Shown here: positions 1 through 12,286 of the stretch, one piece after another
How the letters are laid out: every line of letters begins with the position of its first letter
Position numbering within the stretch: position 1 is the stretch's first letter
NCBI GenBank assembly: GCA_963742345.1
Contig: CAVULO010000012.1
Coordinates: forward strand, 1-64,000
Length of the DNA stretch: 64,000 nt
Direction of reading: 5' to 3'
Source: Pseudolabrys sp963742345
GTDB lineage: Bacteria > Pseudomonadota > Alphaproteobacteria > Rhizobiales > Xanthobacteraceae
Notes under the pieces: generated by a model
Told to the model about the DNA's origin: nothing
Databases searched by the model: none
What the model saw: only the letters and a program-made list of their open reading frames with translations
Position numbers and translations under genes: made by a program

Positions 1-919
1 CCGGCAATGTCACCGGCGTTCTGTTCGGTGATCTGGCCCTCCAGCGCCGCCGGGATGAGTATGTCGGCATCGTAGGTCAGAACCTCGTCGGCTCAATCCG
101 GACGGGTCCCTGCGCGAGATCGGCGAATCGCCCGCCTTCTGCTTTGAAATGGGCGAGCCGTTGCACCGGCAGACCTCTATCGTCCGCGATGGCCGCTGTT
201 GAATCCAGGCGGCAACCACCGTCGCTCCCGCCGCCGTGGCCGGTCGGCCGCGTTTGCCCGGCATTGCCGAACCCCTGGATGGCCACGCGCTTGCCTTTGA
301 GCGATTCTCCAGTGTCGCGCAACACCCCGTTCAGGACGTCGAATCCGCCCTGGGCCGTGGCGGTATCTCGGCCTTGCGAGCCGCCATGGCTGATGCTCTT
401 GCCCGTCGTGACGGCGGGGGAGTGGGTTCCGCTCAAGCGGCCGTACTCGTCGGCAAGCCAGTCCATGGTTCGCGAGTTGGTATTGACGTCGGGCGCTGGA
501 ATATCGACGCGCGGTCCGATGTCTCGCCAGATTCGTTCCGTATAGGCGCGCGTCGAGCCGTCGAGTTCGTCGGTGGAGAGAGCATGCGGATCGACCGTGA
601 TCCCGCCTTTCGCGCCGCCCAGCGGTATGTCCACGACGGCTGTCTTGATACTCATCCAGGCGGCCAGCGCCTTCACTTCCTCAAGATTCACCGCCGGGTG
701 ATAGCGGATGCCGCCCTTATAGGGGCCTCGCGCCGAGCTGTGCTCGACCCGGTAGCTGGCTGAGCAGCTCGAGCCGGTCGTGTTTCTGCAGCGGGATCGA
801 AAGGCGGTGTGAATCCGCTCCGGCGAAACAACCTTAATGCGTGGATGACTGTTGGTGAATCTCATGTCGGTTCGTGCCGATACCACGTCTACGGTTGCCA
901 GGACGCTGCGTCGAGGCAC
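1..919 (-). CDS. Glu/Leu/Phe/Val dehydrogenase, partial and frameshifted
   Basis: NAD(P)-dependent oxidative deamination of glutamate or a related amino acid. Visible family motifs are GPYKGGIRYHP, VDIPLGGAKGGI (the catalytic-lysine region of the family), HGGSQGRDTAT and the Rossmann start GKRVAIQGFGNAG. The reading frame breaks near codons 40-55 (a compensated double shift around RIPLQKHDRLELL), again just after GFGNAG, and again in the last ~100 bases, where DADILIPAALEGQITEQNAG is read in another frame. The 3' end runs off the left edge, so the C-terminus is missing. The true start is uncertain because the N-terminal part also looks shifted; 919 is simply the longest in-frame ATG. Family assignment is firm; whether the breaks are errors or real decay cannot be told here, but neighbours break in the same way. 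Confidence 0.8.
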
Positions 920-1400
920 TGTCGTGTATACGTTCTCCCTTGTGTTCCCGGCATGATTCGCGCGAAGGCGAGAACCGGGGAAGCCGGAAGGTGGCCATGG
1001 GCTGATTGCCCGACATTCTTCTCCTCAGCCTGGACTCGTCGCCGAAGGGTGTCAATCGGCTCCCGGCCCTATTTTCCGGCTCGTGTAGGTGGCGGCGCGG
1101 CACCCGATCCACCGCGGCCGTGCCGTGGCTTACGTTGCAGGTGATCCGGACCGCTTCTCCTGCGCGTCGCAGCGCGTGGCGTAGAAGTTGGGGGGCGTCG
1201 CGTACGGTCGCCGCACGTACGTGATCTTGAACCTGATGAGCTCCTGAATATCAAGTCCCGCCAGCCGCAATGTAGGGTGCCCAGCCGATGGCAGTCGGTG
1301 GCGCCCAGGGGTACGGTGTCTGGGAAGGGATGGCTGCCCGAGCTTCCTGATGAACAGTGAGGTTATTTTGGCGCGTGGGTCGCCAGCGCATGGAGGATCT
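920..1400. other. Intergenic region between divergent genes
   Basis: About 480 bases separate the divergently transcribed dehydrogenase and ABC transporter genes. Short open frames exist on both strands but none shows a recognisable protein. Two copies of the palindrome CGTACG lie 9 bases apart near 1200. I see no convincing promoter or RNA gene. Confidence 0.5.
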
Positions 1401-2181
1401 ATGATGAACATCTTGGATGAAACCGCGCCCGTGGGAAAATCGGCCGGTGCACCCCCGGTCATCGAGGCGCGACAGATAACGAAGGAGTTCGGCGCGGGCG
1501 AGACTCTGCTCGCCGTGTTGCGAGGAGTCAGTCTGCGAGTGGAACCCGGTGAAATGCTTGCCATCATGGGCCCGTCCGGCTCGGGAAAGAGCACGCTTAC
1601 TGGGGATTCTCAGCGGACTGGACACGCCCACCGATGGGCAGGTGTTCATCAATGGACGCGAGATCACACATCTTAGTGAGAGCAAGCTGGCCTCCGTCCG
1701 CAACCGCGAGATTGGCTACGTCTTCCAGACTTTCAACCTGATCGCGACACTATCGGCCGAGGAAAACGTCGAGCTTCCGGTCCAGCTCAACCGAGAATCC
1801 CATTTTCATCCGGGCAAACGCGCGAGAGAGGTTCTGGCTAGCGTCGGACTGACCGAGCGACGGAAACACCGACCCGCGGAGCTCTCCGGCGGCGAGCAGC
1901 AGCGTGTGGCGATCGCCCGCGCACTCGTCAATGATCCGGCTGTTATTTTCGCCGACGAACCCACCGGCAATCTCGATTCCACGAACGGGGCAGCGGTGTT
2001 GGATTTGCTCATCACGCTGAACCGGGAGACCGGGAAGAGCTTTGTCATCGTGACACACGATCCGTCCATCGCCCAGAAGTGCCATCGAACCGTCTACATG
2101 CGCGATGGGGAGCTGACCACTGAACGGACGTCCGTGAGGGTACGGAGCGTTGAGCCGGCAATGATCGGGGCCACTCCATGA
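1401..2181 (+). CDS. MacB/LolD-type ABC transporter ATP-binding protein (frameshifted)
   Basis: Nucleotide-binding subunit of a membrane ABC exporter of the MacB/LolD/FtsE class, acting on the cytoplasmic face with the FtsX-type permease encoded next. Walker A is GPSGSGKST, the Q-loop is YVFQTFNL, the signature is LSGGEQQRVAIARAL, Walker B is VIFADEPTGNLD and the H-loop is VTHD. The start ATG at 1401 follows GGAGG with suitable spacing. One extra A near 1599, right after Walker A, shifts the frame; removing it restores STLLGILSGLDTP. The stop overlaps the next ATG by 4 bases (ATGA), indicating translational coupling. Substrate cannot be inferred. Confidence 0.88.
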
Positions 2182-4826
2182 AACGCTACCTCTTCTACTC
2201 GCACTATGCGTTCCGGTCGTTTCGGCGCAGTGGCGGCCGTGCAGTATTCGCGACTTTCTGTGTGGCCGCCGGAGTGGCGGCGATCGTCGCCTTGCAGCTG
2301 GTCAGTGCCAACCTGCGCGCGTCAATCACCGGCAATGCCCAGAAGTCCAACCGCGCCGACGTGTCGGTCACGGCCCCGGCCGGCGGCATGCCGCTGAAGG
2401 ACTTTCAGAGCTTCGCTGCACTCAAACGGCAAGGGAGTTTCGTCGACTACACACCGCTCATCGATACGATGACCGCGATTCGCCCGGTGGGCGCCGACCG
2501 CACAAAAGTCACCTTCGCCATGGTGAACGGGATCGATCCTGCGAAATATCCCTTCTACGACCGCATCACGACCACGACGCCCGCCGACATGCCGCTTTCC
2601 GCGGTTCTGGCCAGTCCGCATGACATCGTGGTAAACCAGGCGGTCTTCGACAAGCTCGGTCTCCACATCGGCAGCCGGGTGCAGGTTGCCATTCGCGCGC
2701 ATTCTTACGCCTACACCGTGACTGGAATCGTGCCAAGCACGGCTCTGGCCATCACAGGCAATCCGGTGGGGCTGAGCTGGTTCGGTATGGTCGACTATCG
2801 TCGCATCCAGCCTGCCGTCCTCAGCGAGGGCAGCGCTGCCAGCCGAATCTACATCAAGACGCGTGATGCGGCGCAGGCCGCGAGGGTCAAGAGTGCGCTC
2901 ACGGCGTCGCTCGGCAATCTCTACTCGATCAACACCGCGGCTGATGTGGAGAAACAGAACAAGGACGCAGCCAACAATCTCGATAAGTTCCTCACCATCA
3001 TGGGGTTACTGGCGCTCCTGATCGGCGGTATCGGCATCGTCAACACCATGCTGGTCGCGGCACGTCGCCGTTCGAAGGAGATCGCAATACTCAAGGCTCT
3101 CGGCATGAAGGGCGGCGAGGTCCTCGGTACCTTTACCCTCGGGACGATCGTTCTCGGACTCGCCGGCGGAGTCGTGGGCGTGTTTGCTGGAATAGGGATG
3201 AGCCTGGCGGTCAACCAGGTGACGCAGGGAATCATGCCGACGACGACACTCGACTGGCAGATTCGTCCCGGGCCAATTGTCAACGGCATGCTCGTCGCCC
3301 TGGTTGGTACCGTTCTTTTCGGATTGCTGCCCGTGTATCGCGAGAGCCAGGTCAAGCCGATTGCCGCTCTGCGGGACGAGCAGGCTCATGCGTACCGAAG
3401 TCTTGCCGGCCGCGCGGCGGTGCTGTTGAGAAATGCCGCGATGACGATCGCCCTGGCGCTCGTCATGGGAGTTCTCGCCGCGTTCTTCGTCGGATTTGGC
3501 GACGCGGTGACAAATCTCGTGCTGGGCCTGGTGCTGGGACTCGGTCTGCTCATCGCGTTCGGATTGCTGACCGAGTTGTTCTCGTGGGGAATCCTCGCCG
3601 TGAGCAAGCTTCCTGGACTGGGGAGCTTCACGCTTCGGATGGCGTTTCGTAACCTGGGCCGCCAGCGCCGCCGCATGGCCTCCACACTGCTGGCCCTGTG
3701 CGTCGGCATCCTGGCCATCGGGTCGGTCGCCATCATGGCGCAGAATCTGAAGTCGGAAATCGGCTCGGCGGCAGCCCAACAGAACAGCTTCAATGTGCTT
3801 GTCTTCTACGGGATCAACCGGACCGATACTGCAGCTCTTCACCGGGTCGTGAACAGCTTGCCCGGTGTGACCAGCCGCGAGTACGCTGGATTTTCAGGAC
3901 GCGCCAAGCTGTTCGCCGTGGACTACCTTCCAGCGGCCACTCTGCTGGCAGCCTCAGCTGCGGCCGGCGCCGGTACTGACCAGTCCCTCGCATCGGGGCA
4001 GATGATCGGCATTACCGGACGCGACCTGCGCACCGGCCTGCTGACAACACCGGTAGCTCATGGCGTGCCACTCGGTCCCAGAGATGCGGGCACCAATCAT
4101 GTCATGGTCAGCGCGGAGATGGCCAAGGTATTCGGAATCCATGTTGGCTCGATTCTGGAATACCGTCTGGACGGAAAGCTCCTGACATTCCAGGTCACGG
4201 CCGTGGCCAAAGTTCTCACGTTCAACATGGGGTTGTCGGGCACTACTGTCGACACCGGCTACCTCCAGAAGACAGGTGCACTCAATCCGGCCGACGTCGA
4301 GAATTACACTACGACCTACCTGAATATCCAGAGCCAATACATCAGCCGGGACGTCGATACTCTCAACCGGGCGCTGACCGGCGTTCAGGTGCTCGACATG
4401 AGCGTGGTCGTCGACTTCTTCAATCAGTGGATCGACAAGTTCGCGCTCTTCCCGGAGATCCTCGCCGCGTTGAGTCTCTTCGCGGGAGCCGTGATCATCG
4501 CCAATACTGTCGCGATGACCATGATGGAGCGCCGCCGTGAGATCGGCATCATGAAGGCCATCGGGGCGAAAAGGGGCATGGTACTGAAGGAACTGTTGAC
4601 CGAGAACGCAGTCGTTGGACTGTTGGGCGCCGGCGCGGGCACCGCGCTGGCGATGGTTGCAACGGTCTTTGTTGACCAGCAGATCCTCCTGATCTCCTCC
4701 GGATTCGACTGGGTGGTGATTGGCGGACTGCTGGCCATCGGCACCGGATTGGCCATGGCTGCAGCGTTCATCACGGCCTGGCCGGCCTCGGGGGAGAAGC
4801 CTCTGAGCGTGCTGCGCTACGAATGA
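2178..4826 (+). CDS. FtsX-family ABC transporter permease, duplicated domain
   Basis: Membrane partner of the preceding ATPase, 882 residues. It begins with an N-terminal transmembrane segment (~22-42), then a MacB-like extracytoplasmic domain. A first FtsX unit of three helices follows (~268-395), containing RRRSKEIAILKALGMKGGEV. A central membrane stretch (~415-520), a second soluble domain, and a C-terminal FtsX unit (~765-880) with MMERRREIGIMKAIGAKRG complete the protein. This two-halved 8-10 TM layout is typical of fused FtsX permeases that work as lipoprotein, lipid or peptide exporters or extractors. The frame is intact over its whole length, which is notable beside its frameshifted neighbours. 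Export role is from family knowledge; cargo unknown. Confidence 0.9.
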   Translation: MKRYLFYSHYAFRSFRRSGGRAVFATFCVAAGVAAIVALQLVSANLRASITGNAQKSNRADVSVTAPAGGMPLKDFQSFAALKRQGSFVDYTPLIDTMTAIRPVGADRTKVTFAMVNGIDPAKYPFYDRITTTTPADMPLSAVLASPHDIVVNQAVFDKLGLHIGSRVQVAIRAHSYAYTVTGIVPSTALAITGNPVGLSWFGMVDYRRIQPAVLSEGSAASRIYIKTRDAAQAARVKSALTASLGNLYSINTAADVEKQNKDAANNLDKFLTIMGLLALLIGGIGIVNTMLVAARRRSKEIAILKALGMKGGEVLGTFTLGTIVLGLAGGVVGVFAGIGMSLAVNQVTQGIMPTTTLDWQIRPGPIVNGMLVALVGTVLFGLLPVYRESQVKPIAALRDEQAHAYRSLAGRAAVLLRNAAMTIALALVMGVLAAFFVGFGDAVTNLVLGLVLGLGLLIAFGLLTELFSWGILAVSKLPGLGSFTLRMAFRNLGRQRRRMASTLLALCVGILAIGSVAIMAQNLKSEIGSAAAQQNSFNVLVFYGINRTDTAALHRVVNSLPGVTSREYAGFSGRAKLFAVDYLPAATLLAASAAAGAGTDQSLASGQMIGITGRDLRTGLLTTPVAHGVPLGPRDAGTNHVMVSAEMAKVFGIHVGSILEYRLDGKLLTFQVTAVAKVLTFNMGLSGTTVDTGYLQKTGALNPADVENYTTTYLNIQSQYISRDVDTLNRALTGVQVLDMSVVVDFFNQWIDKFALFPEILAALSLFAGAVIIANTVAMTMMERRREIGIMKAIGAKRGMVLKELLTENAVVGLLGAGAGTALAMVATVFVDQQILLISSGFDWVVIGGLLAIGTGLAMAAAFITAWPASGEKPLSVLRYE

Positions 4827-4842
4827 CTGTAATACTGACGTG

Positions 4843-7164
<2,322 letters not shown>

Positions 7165-7183
<19 letters not shown>

Positions 7184-8625
7184 TTCTGGAACCGCGCAGC
7201 GAAACGAAGGAAGGTGGCTACGTCTGCCACGTTCGAGACAATGCCAAGGGATACGCGCACCGCTCCCTCCTTCAAGGCATCAGCCGCAAGGCGGAACCGT
7301 TCGAAACGCTCTTTCTCATTCGTTCTGAAGAGCTCCGCCATCTGATCCCCAGTAATGTGGAGCGCGGTTTCTCCGGCGCCAGGATTGCAATGGCACCCTG
7401 TCCGCAGCGAGATATTGAGCTTGCCTGCTTCCCGTTCGATCTCTTTCGGATGGATCAGGGTGTCCTCGGCATCGAACAGGTTCATGGTGATGGTCCCACC
7501 TCGGCCCTCGTTTGTCGTGGGCCCGTAGATGTGGACCAGCGGGGTACCATTCCGATGGCGAAGGGCTTGCAAACCGGACAGCAGGAGTTCGGTGAGGGTG
7601 TTTACGCGTTCATGGATGACATCGATGTCGATACTTTCCAGGTGGCGGAGGCCGATCTCGACAGCCGGAATGCTCAGGTAGTTGACGGTTCCGTCCTCGA
7701 AGGCGGATTCTCCCTCGTTGAGAGCAAAGCCATGCCCCTCGTCGGCTGACGCGCTGGCCGACGCGAGAAGGACCGTTCCTCCGGCGAACCAGGGCCGATG
7801 GAGTCTGGCTACCGCCTCCTTCCTGGCGATGAGACAACCGACGCCGGTTGGGTAGCCAAACATTTTGTAGAAAGAGAGGCTCACGAAGTCCGGATGAACC
7901 AGGCTGAGATCCAGCCTGTTGGTCGGGACAAAGGCGGCCACATCCAGCAGCACGTCCCACCCGGACTTCCGTGCACTCTCGATCCAATCGAGGGAGTGCT
8001 GCACACCGGAGAAGTTGGACTGAGCCGGGTAGGCAAAGAGATTGGGCTTGCCCGGCTGCGCCGAGCCCAGTGCGTCCAGCAGAGCCGCTTCATCGATCCG
8101 CAGGTCTGGATCCGTTATTGGGACATATCGGAATGTCCCGCCCTTTTCTCTGGCAAACTCTCGGATGCCGTTGACTGAGTTGTGATTGTCGTAGATCAAA
8201 AGATACTGGCTGCCGGTACCGAACGGATACGACTCTCCGACGAGCTTCAACGCTCCGCTGGCATTCGGTGTAAAGATCGCCTCGTACTCGTCGGCGGACG
8301 CGTTGAAGTACGAGAGGACCGATTGCCTCGTGTGCTCTACAAGCTCCGTCGTGGCTGTGGAGGTCGGATTCATGGAGTGCGGATTGCCAAAGACATTCTG
8401 AAGGAGCAACGCGAGATGCGTGTGAACCTGCGTCTCCGCGTACAAGCCGGCTCCGGTGTAGTCGAGGTACACATGACCTGACCGGTCGAGCCGACTGTAC
8501 TCACGCGCCCGAAGATCGTCCAGACACTCAGTGCGGGGCGGAAGCTTGTAGGTCATTAGCATCGAATCCACCGTCGCCCTGTGCGGCCGCGGGCGACGGT
8601 GACTAAGGAGCGAGTAGTCCGTCAT
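7165..8625 (-). CDS. MOCOS-like class V aminotransferase (cysteine desulfurase-like)
   Basis: PLP enzyme of aminotransferase class V, 486 residues, intact. The segment around the predicted PLP lysine, LSFYKMFGYPTGVGCLIAR (~residue 258), and the late cysteine motif LRTGCHCNPGA (~residue 413) resemble the N-terminal desulfurase domain of eukaryotic molybdenum cofactor sulfurase more than IscS, NifS or SufS. There is no C-terminal MOSC domain, so a role in sulfurating Mo cofactor is not implied. The expected reaction is sulfur abstraction from cysteine or a similar thiol, forming an enzyme persulfide on that cysteine. It is the last gene of a minus-strand operon with OsmC, DsrE2-like, TusE-like and SQR-like proteins, 13 bases after osmC, so the persulfide may pass to those carriers (inference). 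Confidence 0.85.
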
Positions 8626-8638
8626 TGCTGATCACCGG

Positions 8639-9091
8639 CTACATTGCAATCGTAAGTGGCTTCTCCGACCGCACCTCAAATGATGTGGAAATCGTGGCCG
8701 CCTTGTTCAGCATGACATGGACCGGGCAATACTTCTCTACCGAGAGCTCGACGGCGTGGCGTACCGCCTCCGTCGAGATGTTGTGTCCGGTGACGATGTG
8801 GCGGATGGTGATATCGGTGGTAGGGCCTGGGGTGATCGAGCCCACGGGCGCCGGCAATCTCCACCCGATAGTCCGTCACCTGTTGACGTTTCTTCCGCAG
8901 GATGCTGATGACGTCCATCGCGGTGCAGCCGCCGAGTCCAGTCGCAGGAACTCCATGGGCGTCATTCCCGCTCCCTCGCCGCCCGGCGGAGCCGCGTCCA
9001 GGGTGGCGGTGGCTCCTCTCTCGTTGCGCGCTTCGAATCGCATCCCGTCCTGAAGGACGACCTCCACGAAGTTGACATCTAGTTGCAGCAT
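8639..9091 (-). CDS. OsmC-family thiol peroxidase (frameshifted)
   Basis: OsmC/Ohr-fold protein; family members reduce organic or lipid hydroperoxides, and some act on persulfides, using two cysteines. The N-terminal strand region (MLQLDVNFVEVVLQDGMRFEA) is in one frame and the first cysteine helix (ATGLGGCTAMDVISILRKKR) in a second. The C-terminal part, with VEKYCPVHVML carrying the second cysteine, returns to a third frame. Two single-base errors therefore interrupt it, near 8950 and 8860. Both catalytic cysteines survive, and the rebuilt length of ~150 residues is normal. It lies between dsrE2-like and the class V aminotransferase in a tightly spaced minus-strand operon. Confidence 0.82.
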
Positions 9092-9118
9092 GATAGTCTC
9101 CTGGTCGGACGTGACAGA

Positions 9119-9628
9119 TTAGGTGAAGATGATTTGTCCGCCGGCGGCCATCTCGTAGAACTCCCCAACAGTGATGATGTCCGCAACCTGCGGGATGAAG
9201 TCTTCCTTGCTCATGCCGAACAGGTCGACCGAGGCCTTGCAAGCGTAGAGCTGGGAGCCGGTATCGGCGATCATTTCGATGAATTCGGGGATGGGAGGGA
9301 TGTCCAGGCCTTCCATCTTGTGTTCCATGTAGTGGGTCATCGCGCTTGAAATCCCCGGAAAGCCGCCCGACCAGGTGGCGAGATGTAAGCCGGGATTACC
9401 GACCGTCGCCAGCTTGATGTGCTCGTGGCGCTTCTGGTGGATTGCATCCAGGCCGAAGAAGGTGAAGAACAGGTTTGCCTCGATCCCCTCGGCTCGTGCC
9501 CCGTTGGCCATGATGAGCCCGGGGTAGACGCCTTCCAGTGAGCCCTTGGCGATGATGATCGAGACCTTCTCGATCGTCGCCGGCTTTGGTGTCGCGATTT
9601 GTTCCAGTATCTGGGTTGCCATGATCAT
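9119..9628 (-). CDS. DsrE/DsrF-like sulfur carrier (DsrE2 type)
   Basis: Small DsrE-fold protein, ~169 residues. The pattern of an early strand with IIAKGSLEGVYPGLIMANGA, a middle FFTFFGLDAI, and a cysteine in QLYACKASVDLFGM matches the DsrE_2 group, whose members bind sulfane sulfur on that cysteine and pass it to TusA or TusE-type partners. I take ATG 9628, which follows a GGAG; ATG 9622 is also possible. It lies 14 bases downstream of tusE-like and 27 bases upstream of osmC. A long frame covering both this gene and the preceding one (9119-10087) is produced by a frameshift, not by a true fusion. Confidence 0.83.
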   Translation of the reverse strand: MIMATQILEQIATPKPATIEKVSIIIAKGSLEGVYPGLIMANGARAEGIEANLFFTFFGLDAIHQKRHEHIKLATVGNPGLHLATWSGGFPGISSAMTHYMEHKMEGLDIPPIPEFIEMIADTGSQLYACKASVDLFGMSKEDFIPQVADIITVGEFYEMAAGGQIIFT

Positions 9629-9642
9629 TGCTCCTTCGGAAT

Positions 9643-9961
9643 CTAGATGCAGCCCCGCGGCTTGGGGATGCCGGCGAGGCGCGCCGCGACCTTCGCCGGG
9701 CCTTTGGGAAAGAGTTGGTAGAGCTTCCTTGATCGAGACGCCGGAGCTCTTGCCCAGGGCCCGGACGCTAGGTCCCGTGCCTTTGTCGAGATACTCCTGG
9801 CGCATGAATCGGATCACCTTCCAGTGCTGCTCGGTGATCGGGGCGATCCCGTCACGTCGTGCCAGGTCTGGGACCATCGTCTCGTTCCACTGATCCGGGT
9901 GAACGAAGAAGCCCTCTTTGTCGACATCGACCGCAGCTGGTACAACCGTTTCTGTTGTCAT
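9643..9961 (-). CDS. TusE/DsrC-family sulfur-relay protein (frameshifted)
   Basis: DsrC/TusE-family protein of ~105 residues. It shows FFVHPDQWNETMVPDLARRDGI, TEQHWKVIRFMRQEY and, after correcting one extra A near 9725, ELYQLFPKGPAKVAARLAG and IPKPRGCI at the C-terminus. The penultimate cysteine (CysA of DsrC) is present. The position ~11 residues earlier, which is CysB in true DsrC, is alanine here. That makes it TusE/RspA-like: able to carry a persulfide but not to form the intramolecular trisulfide or disulfide used with DsrAB. GGAGG lies 7 bases before ATG 9961, favouring this start over the ATG at 9967. It starts 13 bases after the SQR-like gene ends. Confidence 0.85.
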
Positions 9962-9974
9962 CGTCATTCCTCCA

Positions 9975-11241
9975 TTACTTCGGTACTGAGCCGACCGGCT
10001 CGCGGATCTTCCCACGCGTGGGCATCGTCGCAGCGATTCCGGGCATACTGTGGCCCGGCAGCAGAGCGTGCCAGTAGATCCACTCAAACATCAGCTTGCC
10101 CATGTGATTGAGTCGTGATTCCTTGAGCAGAGGCAGCCCAACTGCGGTCGGGAAGTGGCCCGGCAACGGCTCGGTGTCGTAATTGAAATGGATCAACAGC
10201 GCCTTTTCGAAACCGGTCTCGATGAAGCAGTTGGCGTGACCGTCGAATTGAGCCTCGAGCGCCTCCCCTTTGAGGAAACGGCCGATGTTGTGACAGAGCA
10301 CGTCACCTTCGAAATGGGTCACGGATCCGGCCTTGGACGTCGGGACATTTGTCGCGTCGCCGATCGCAAAGACGTTGGACTTCGCGCGCGACTGCAATGT
10401 GTGCTCGTTTACGGGAATGAAGTTGAGGTCATCCCCAGGCCGTCAGACCTGCCGATGAAACTCGGCCCCACCGTGAATAGGCACGACGACCGCCACATCG
10501 AATGGCACCTTCCTTCCGTCGTAGCTGATCAGCTCTCTCTTCGCGGCGTCGACTTCGCCAGTATTGAGGTAGAGAAGCGTTTGATGCCCTTCTCGACCAG
10601 CATCCCGCCGAGGAGCTTCGAAGCCGTAGGCTTAGTGAACGCCCCGTCGAGCGGCGTTACATAGGTCAGCTCGGACTTCGATCGCGCTTGCCGTTCTTCC
10701 TCAAGAACCAATCGGCGAGAAAGCAGAACTCCAGCGGAGCCACGGGACACTTGATCGGCATATCGACGACGTTCACCACGAGCCGCCCGCTATCGAAGCT
10801 GGCAAGCTTCTGCGTGCGAGCGCCTGCGCTCCCTCGGCTGAGTAGAAAGTGAAGACGGTGTCATTCCCGCCAGGGCCGGTCATGCCCTCCGTTTCTTCCG
10901 GAAGAAGTATCGCACCTGTGGCCACGATGAGAACGTCGTACTCAAGCAACCTTCCATCGGACAGAATCACCCGGTCGTCCGCGATATCGACGTGATCGAC
11001 AGCCATTTCGTGGTAGTCGATTCCGGAACGAAGCTGATCGCGGACGGGGACCGGATCAAGCTCCTCGGTGCGCTTCAGTCCGAACGGCACGAAGAGCAAT
11101 CCCGGCTGGTACATGTGGTTGGTCGTTCGTGATCGACGACCAGTGATGGAGGCGTCGTTCCTGGCTATACATCCGGCGCAGCCGGTTCCCGCCAGCGTTC
11201 CGCCGGTCCCCGCCGCCCAGGATCACGATGCGATGGCTCAT
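9975..11241 (-). CDS. Sulfide:quinone oxidoreductase-like FAD protein (multiple frameshifts)
   Basis: Two-dinucleotide-fold flavoprotein of the SQR/FCSD class. Corrected for an extra G, the N-terminus reads RIVILGGGTGGTLAGNRL (FAD-binding GxGxxG). Further segments are MYQPGLLFVPFGLKR, LEYDVLIVATGA, PIKCPVAPLEF (redox cysteine region of SQR-like proteins), LTYVTPLDGAFTKPTASKLL, and the C-terminal FAIGDATNVPTSKAGSV. At least five frame breaks divide it. Such enzymes oxidise sulfide to sulfane sulfur or persulfide and pass electrons to quinone at the membrane. As first gene of the operon with TusE-, DsrE2- and OsmC-like proteins and a desulfurase-like enzyme it probably feeds sulfane sulfur to them (inference). 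GGAG sits about 7 bases before the start ATG. Confidence 0.82.
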
Positions 11242-11342
11242 AAACGCTTTCTCCGTATGGGGTTCGATTTGCCTACAGCGTACGCTGCCCCATGGCCGTC
11301 AACTATCGGCTCCGGACCCGATATTCGAGCCAGAAACGTATG

Positions 11343-11358
11343 ACATGATATAACATGT
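11343..11358. promoter_or_regulatory. Inverted repeat ACATG-N6-CATGT, candidate operator
   Basis: A perfect 5-base inverted repeat with an A/T-rich 6-base spacer lies in the gap between the GntR-type gene and the SQR-like gene, about 100 bases upstream of the latter. On the minus strand a TTGACG (11297-11302) lies downstream of it as a possible -35. Size and placement fit a GntR-family site; binding is inferred. Confidence 0.4.
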
Positions 11359-11484
11359 GAACCGGCGAGAACCCCGGTCGGACGAAGAGGACGAGACTCC
11401 GCGCGCTCGTCCGGTCTTGAATGGCCTCGGCGCCTCAAGTTAACGAGCTCTGTCTCCTGGCTCGGCTCTTGAAGTGGTTAGGCC

Positions 11485-12286
11485 TCAGGACTCGGATCTT
11501 TCTCCGAACACCGGAGCGAATGACTGGATTGCACTCTCTCCCGGCGAGGTCCGCTCAAGGGTCAATCGGTATTGCACGCGGTCGGCTCGGTAGAAGCGGT
11601 TCTGGTAGTAGACAGGCTTCTCGTTGCCCGCGAAGGAGATGCGATCGAAGCCCAGGAGCGAGGATCCCGAGGCGACATTTAGTAGATGCGCTTGCGTCTT
11701 GTCGGCGACGGACGCCGCGATAGTGTACTCACCCGCGACAACGAGAATTCCATACTCGTGTTCCAGAATGCTGTAGATTGTGCGCTGAGATAGATCCTGA
11801 TCGACCAGAAGTCTGCCAAACTGAGGACGGAAGCCATGTCCAGTCCAGAGCGATGGGGCTGCCATCCGCTAGCCGCAGGCGATCCAGCCTATAGACGGAC
11901 GTGCCTGGAAGCCCTCAATGCCGCGCCGACCGCTGCAGGAACAGGTTCAATCGTGAACCTCAGCACCTTCGACTCCGGGCGCAAGCCGGCTTCCGCCATG
12001 TCCTCCACGAAGTCTGTGAGACGGACCAGTCGCTGACTGACGCGTGGCGGCGCCACGAAGCTTCCCATGCCCTGCCGCCGAACCAGGAGCCCAGCCAGCC
12101 AAGAAGTTCCAGTGCCTGACGGGAGGTGATACGACTCACTCCGTGGGCGCGAGCCAGCTCGAGCTCTGACGGGAGGCGATCACCTGGCCGGTACTCCCCC
12201 GCCTCGATCTTCGCCCTTAGTTCATCGCTGATGCGCCGGTAGAGCGGGAGGGGCACGGCACCATCGGGTAATTGAGCGCTGGTCAT
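11485..12286 (-). CDS. GntR/HutC-family transcriptional regulator with UTRA domain (frameshifted)
   Basis: DNA-binding regulator with an N-terminal winged helix (PLYRRISDELRAKIEAGEY, then RPGDRLPSELELARAHGVSR and RQALELL). The C-terminal UTRA ligand-binding domain is seen in another frame (RTIYSILEHEYGILVVAGEY, VYYQNRFYRADRVQYRLTLE). At least one base error near 11870-12120 separates the two. It is transcribed in the same direction as, and 243 bases upstream of, the sulfur operon, with a candidate operator in between, so it may control that operon. Its start codon overlaps that of the permease on the other strand. Ligand unknown. Confidence 0.8.

Noticed and set aside
1190..1225. Pair of CGTACG palindromes as an operator
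   Set aside because: Short, self-complementary and in a GC-rich spacer; no link to a regulator or promoter.
3006..3842. Long antisense frame within the FtsX permease gene
   Set aside because: Composition (His, Arg, Gln rich) and position are those of a shadow frame of a GC-rich gene.
9119..10087. A single frame that seems to fuse TusE-like and DsrE2-like proteins
   Set aside because: One extra A near 9,725 removes the TusE stop; the native TusE C-terminus and stop are visible in the neighbouring frame, followed by a separate RBS and ATG.
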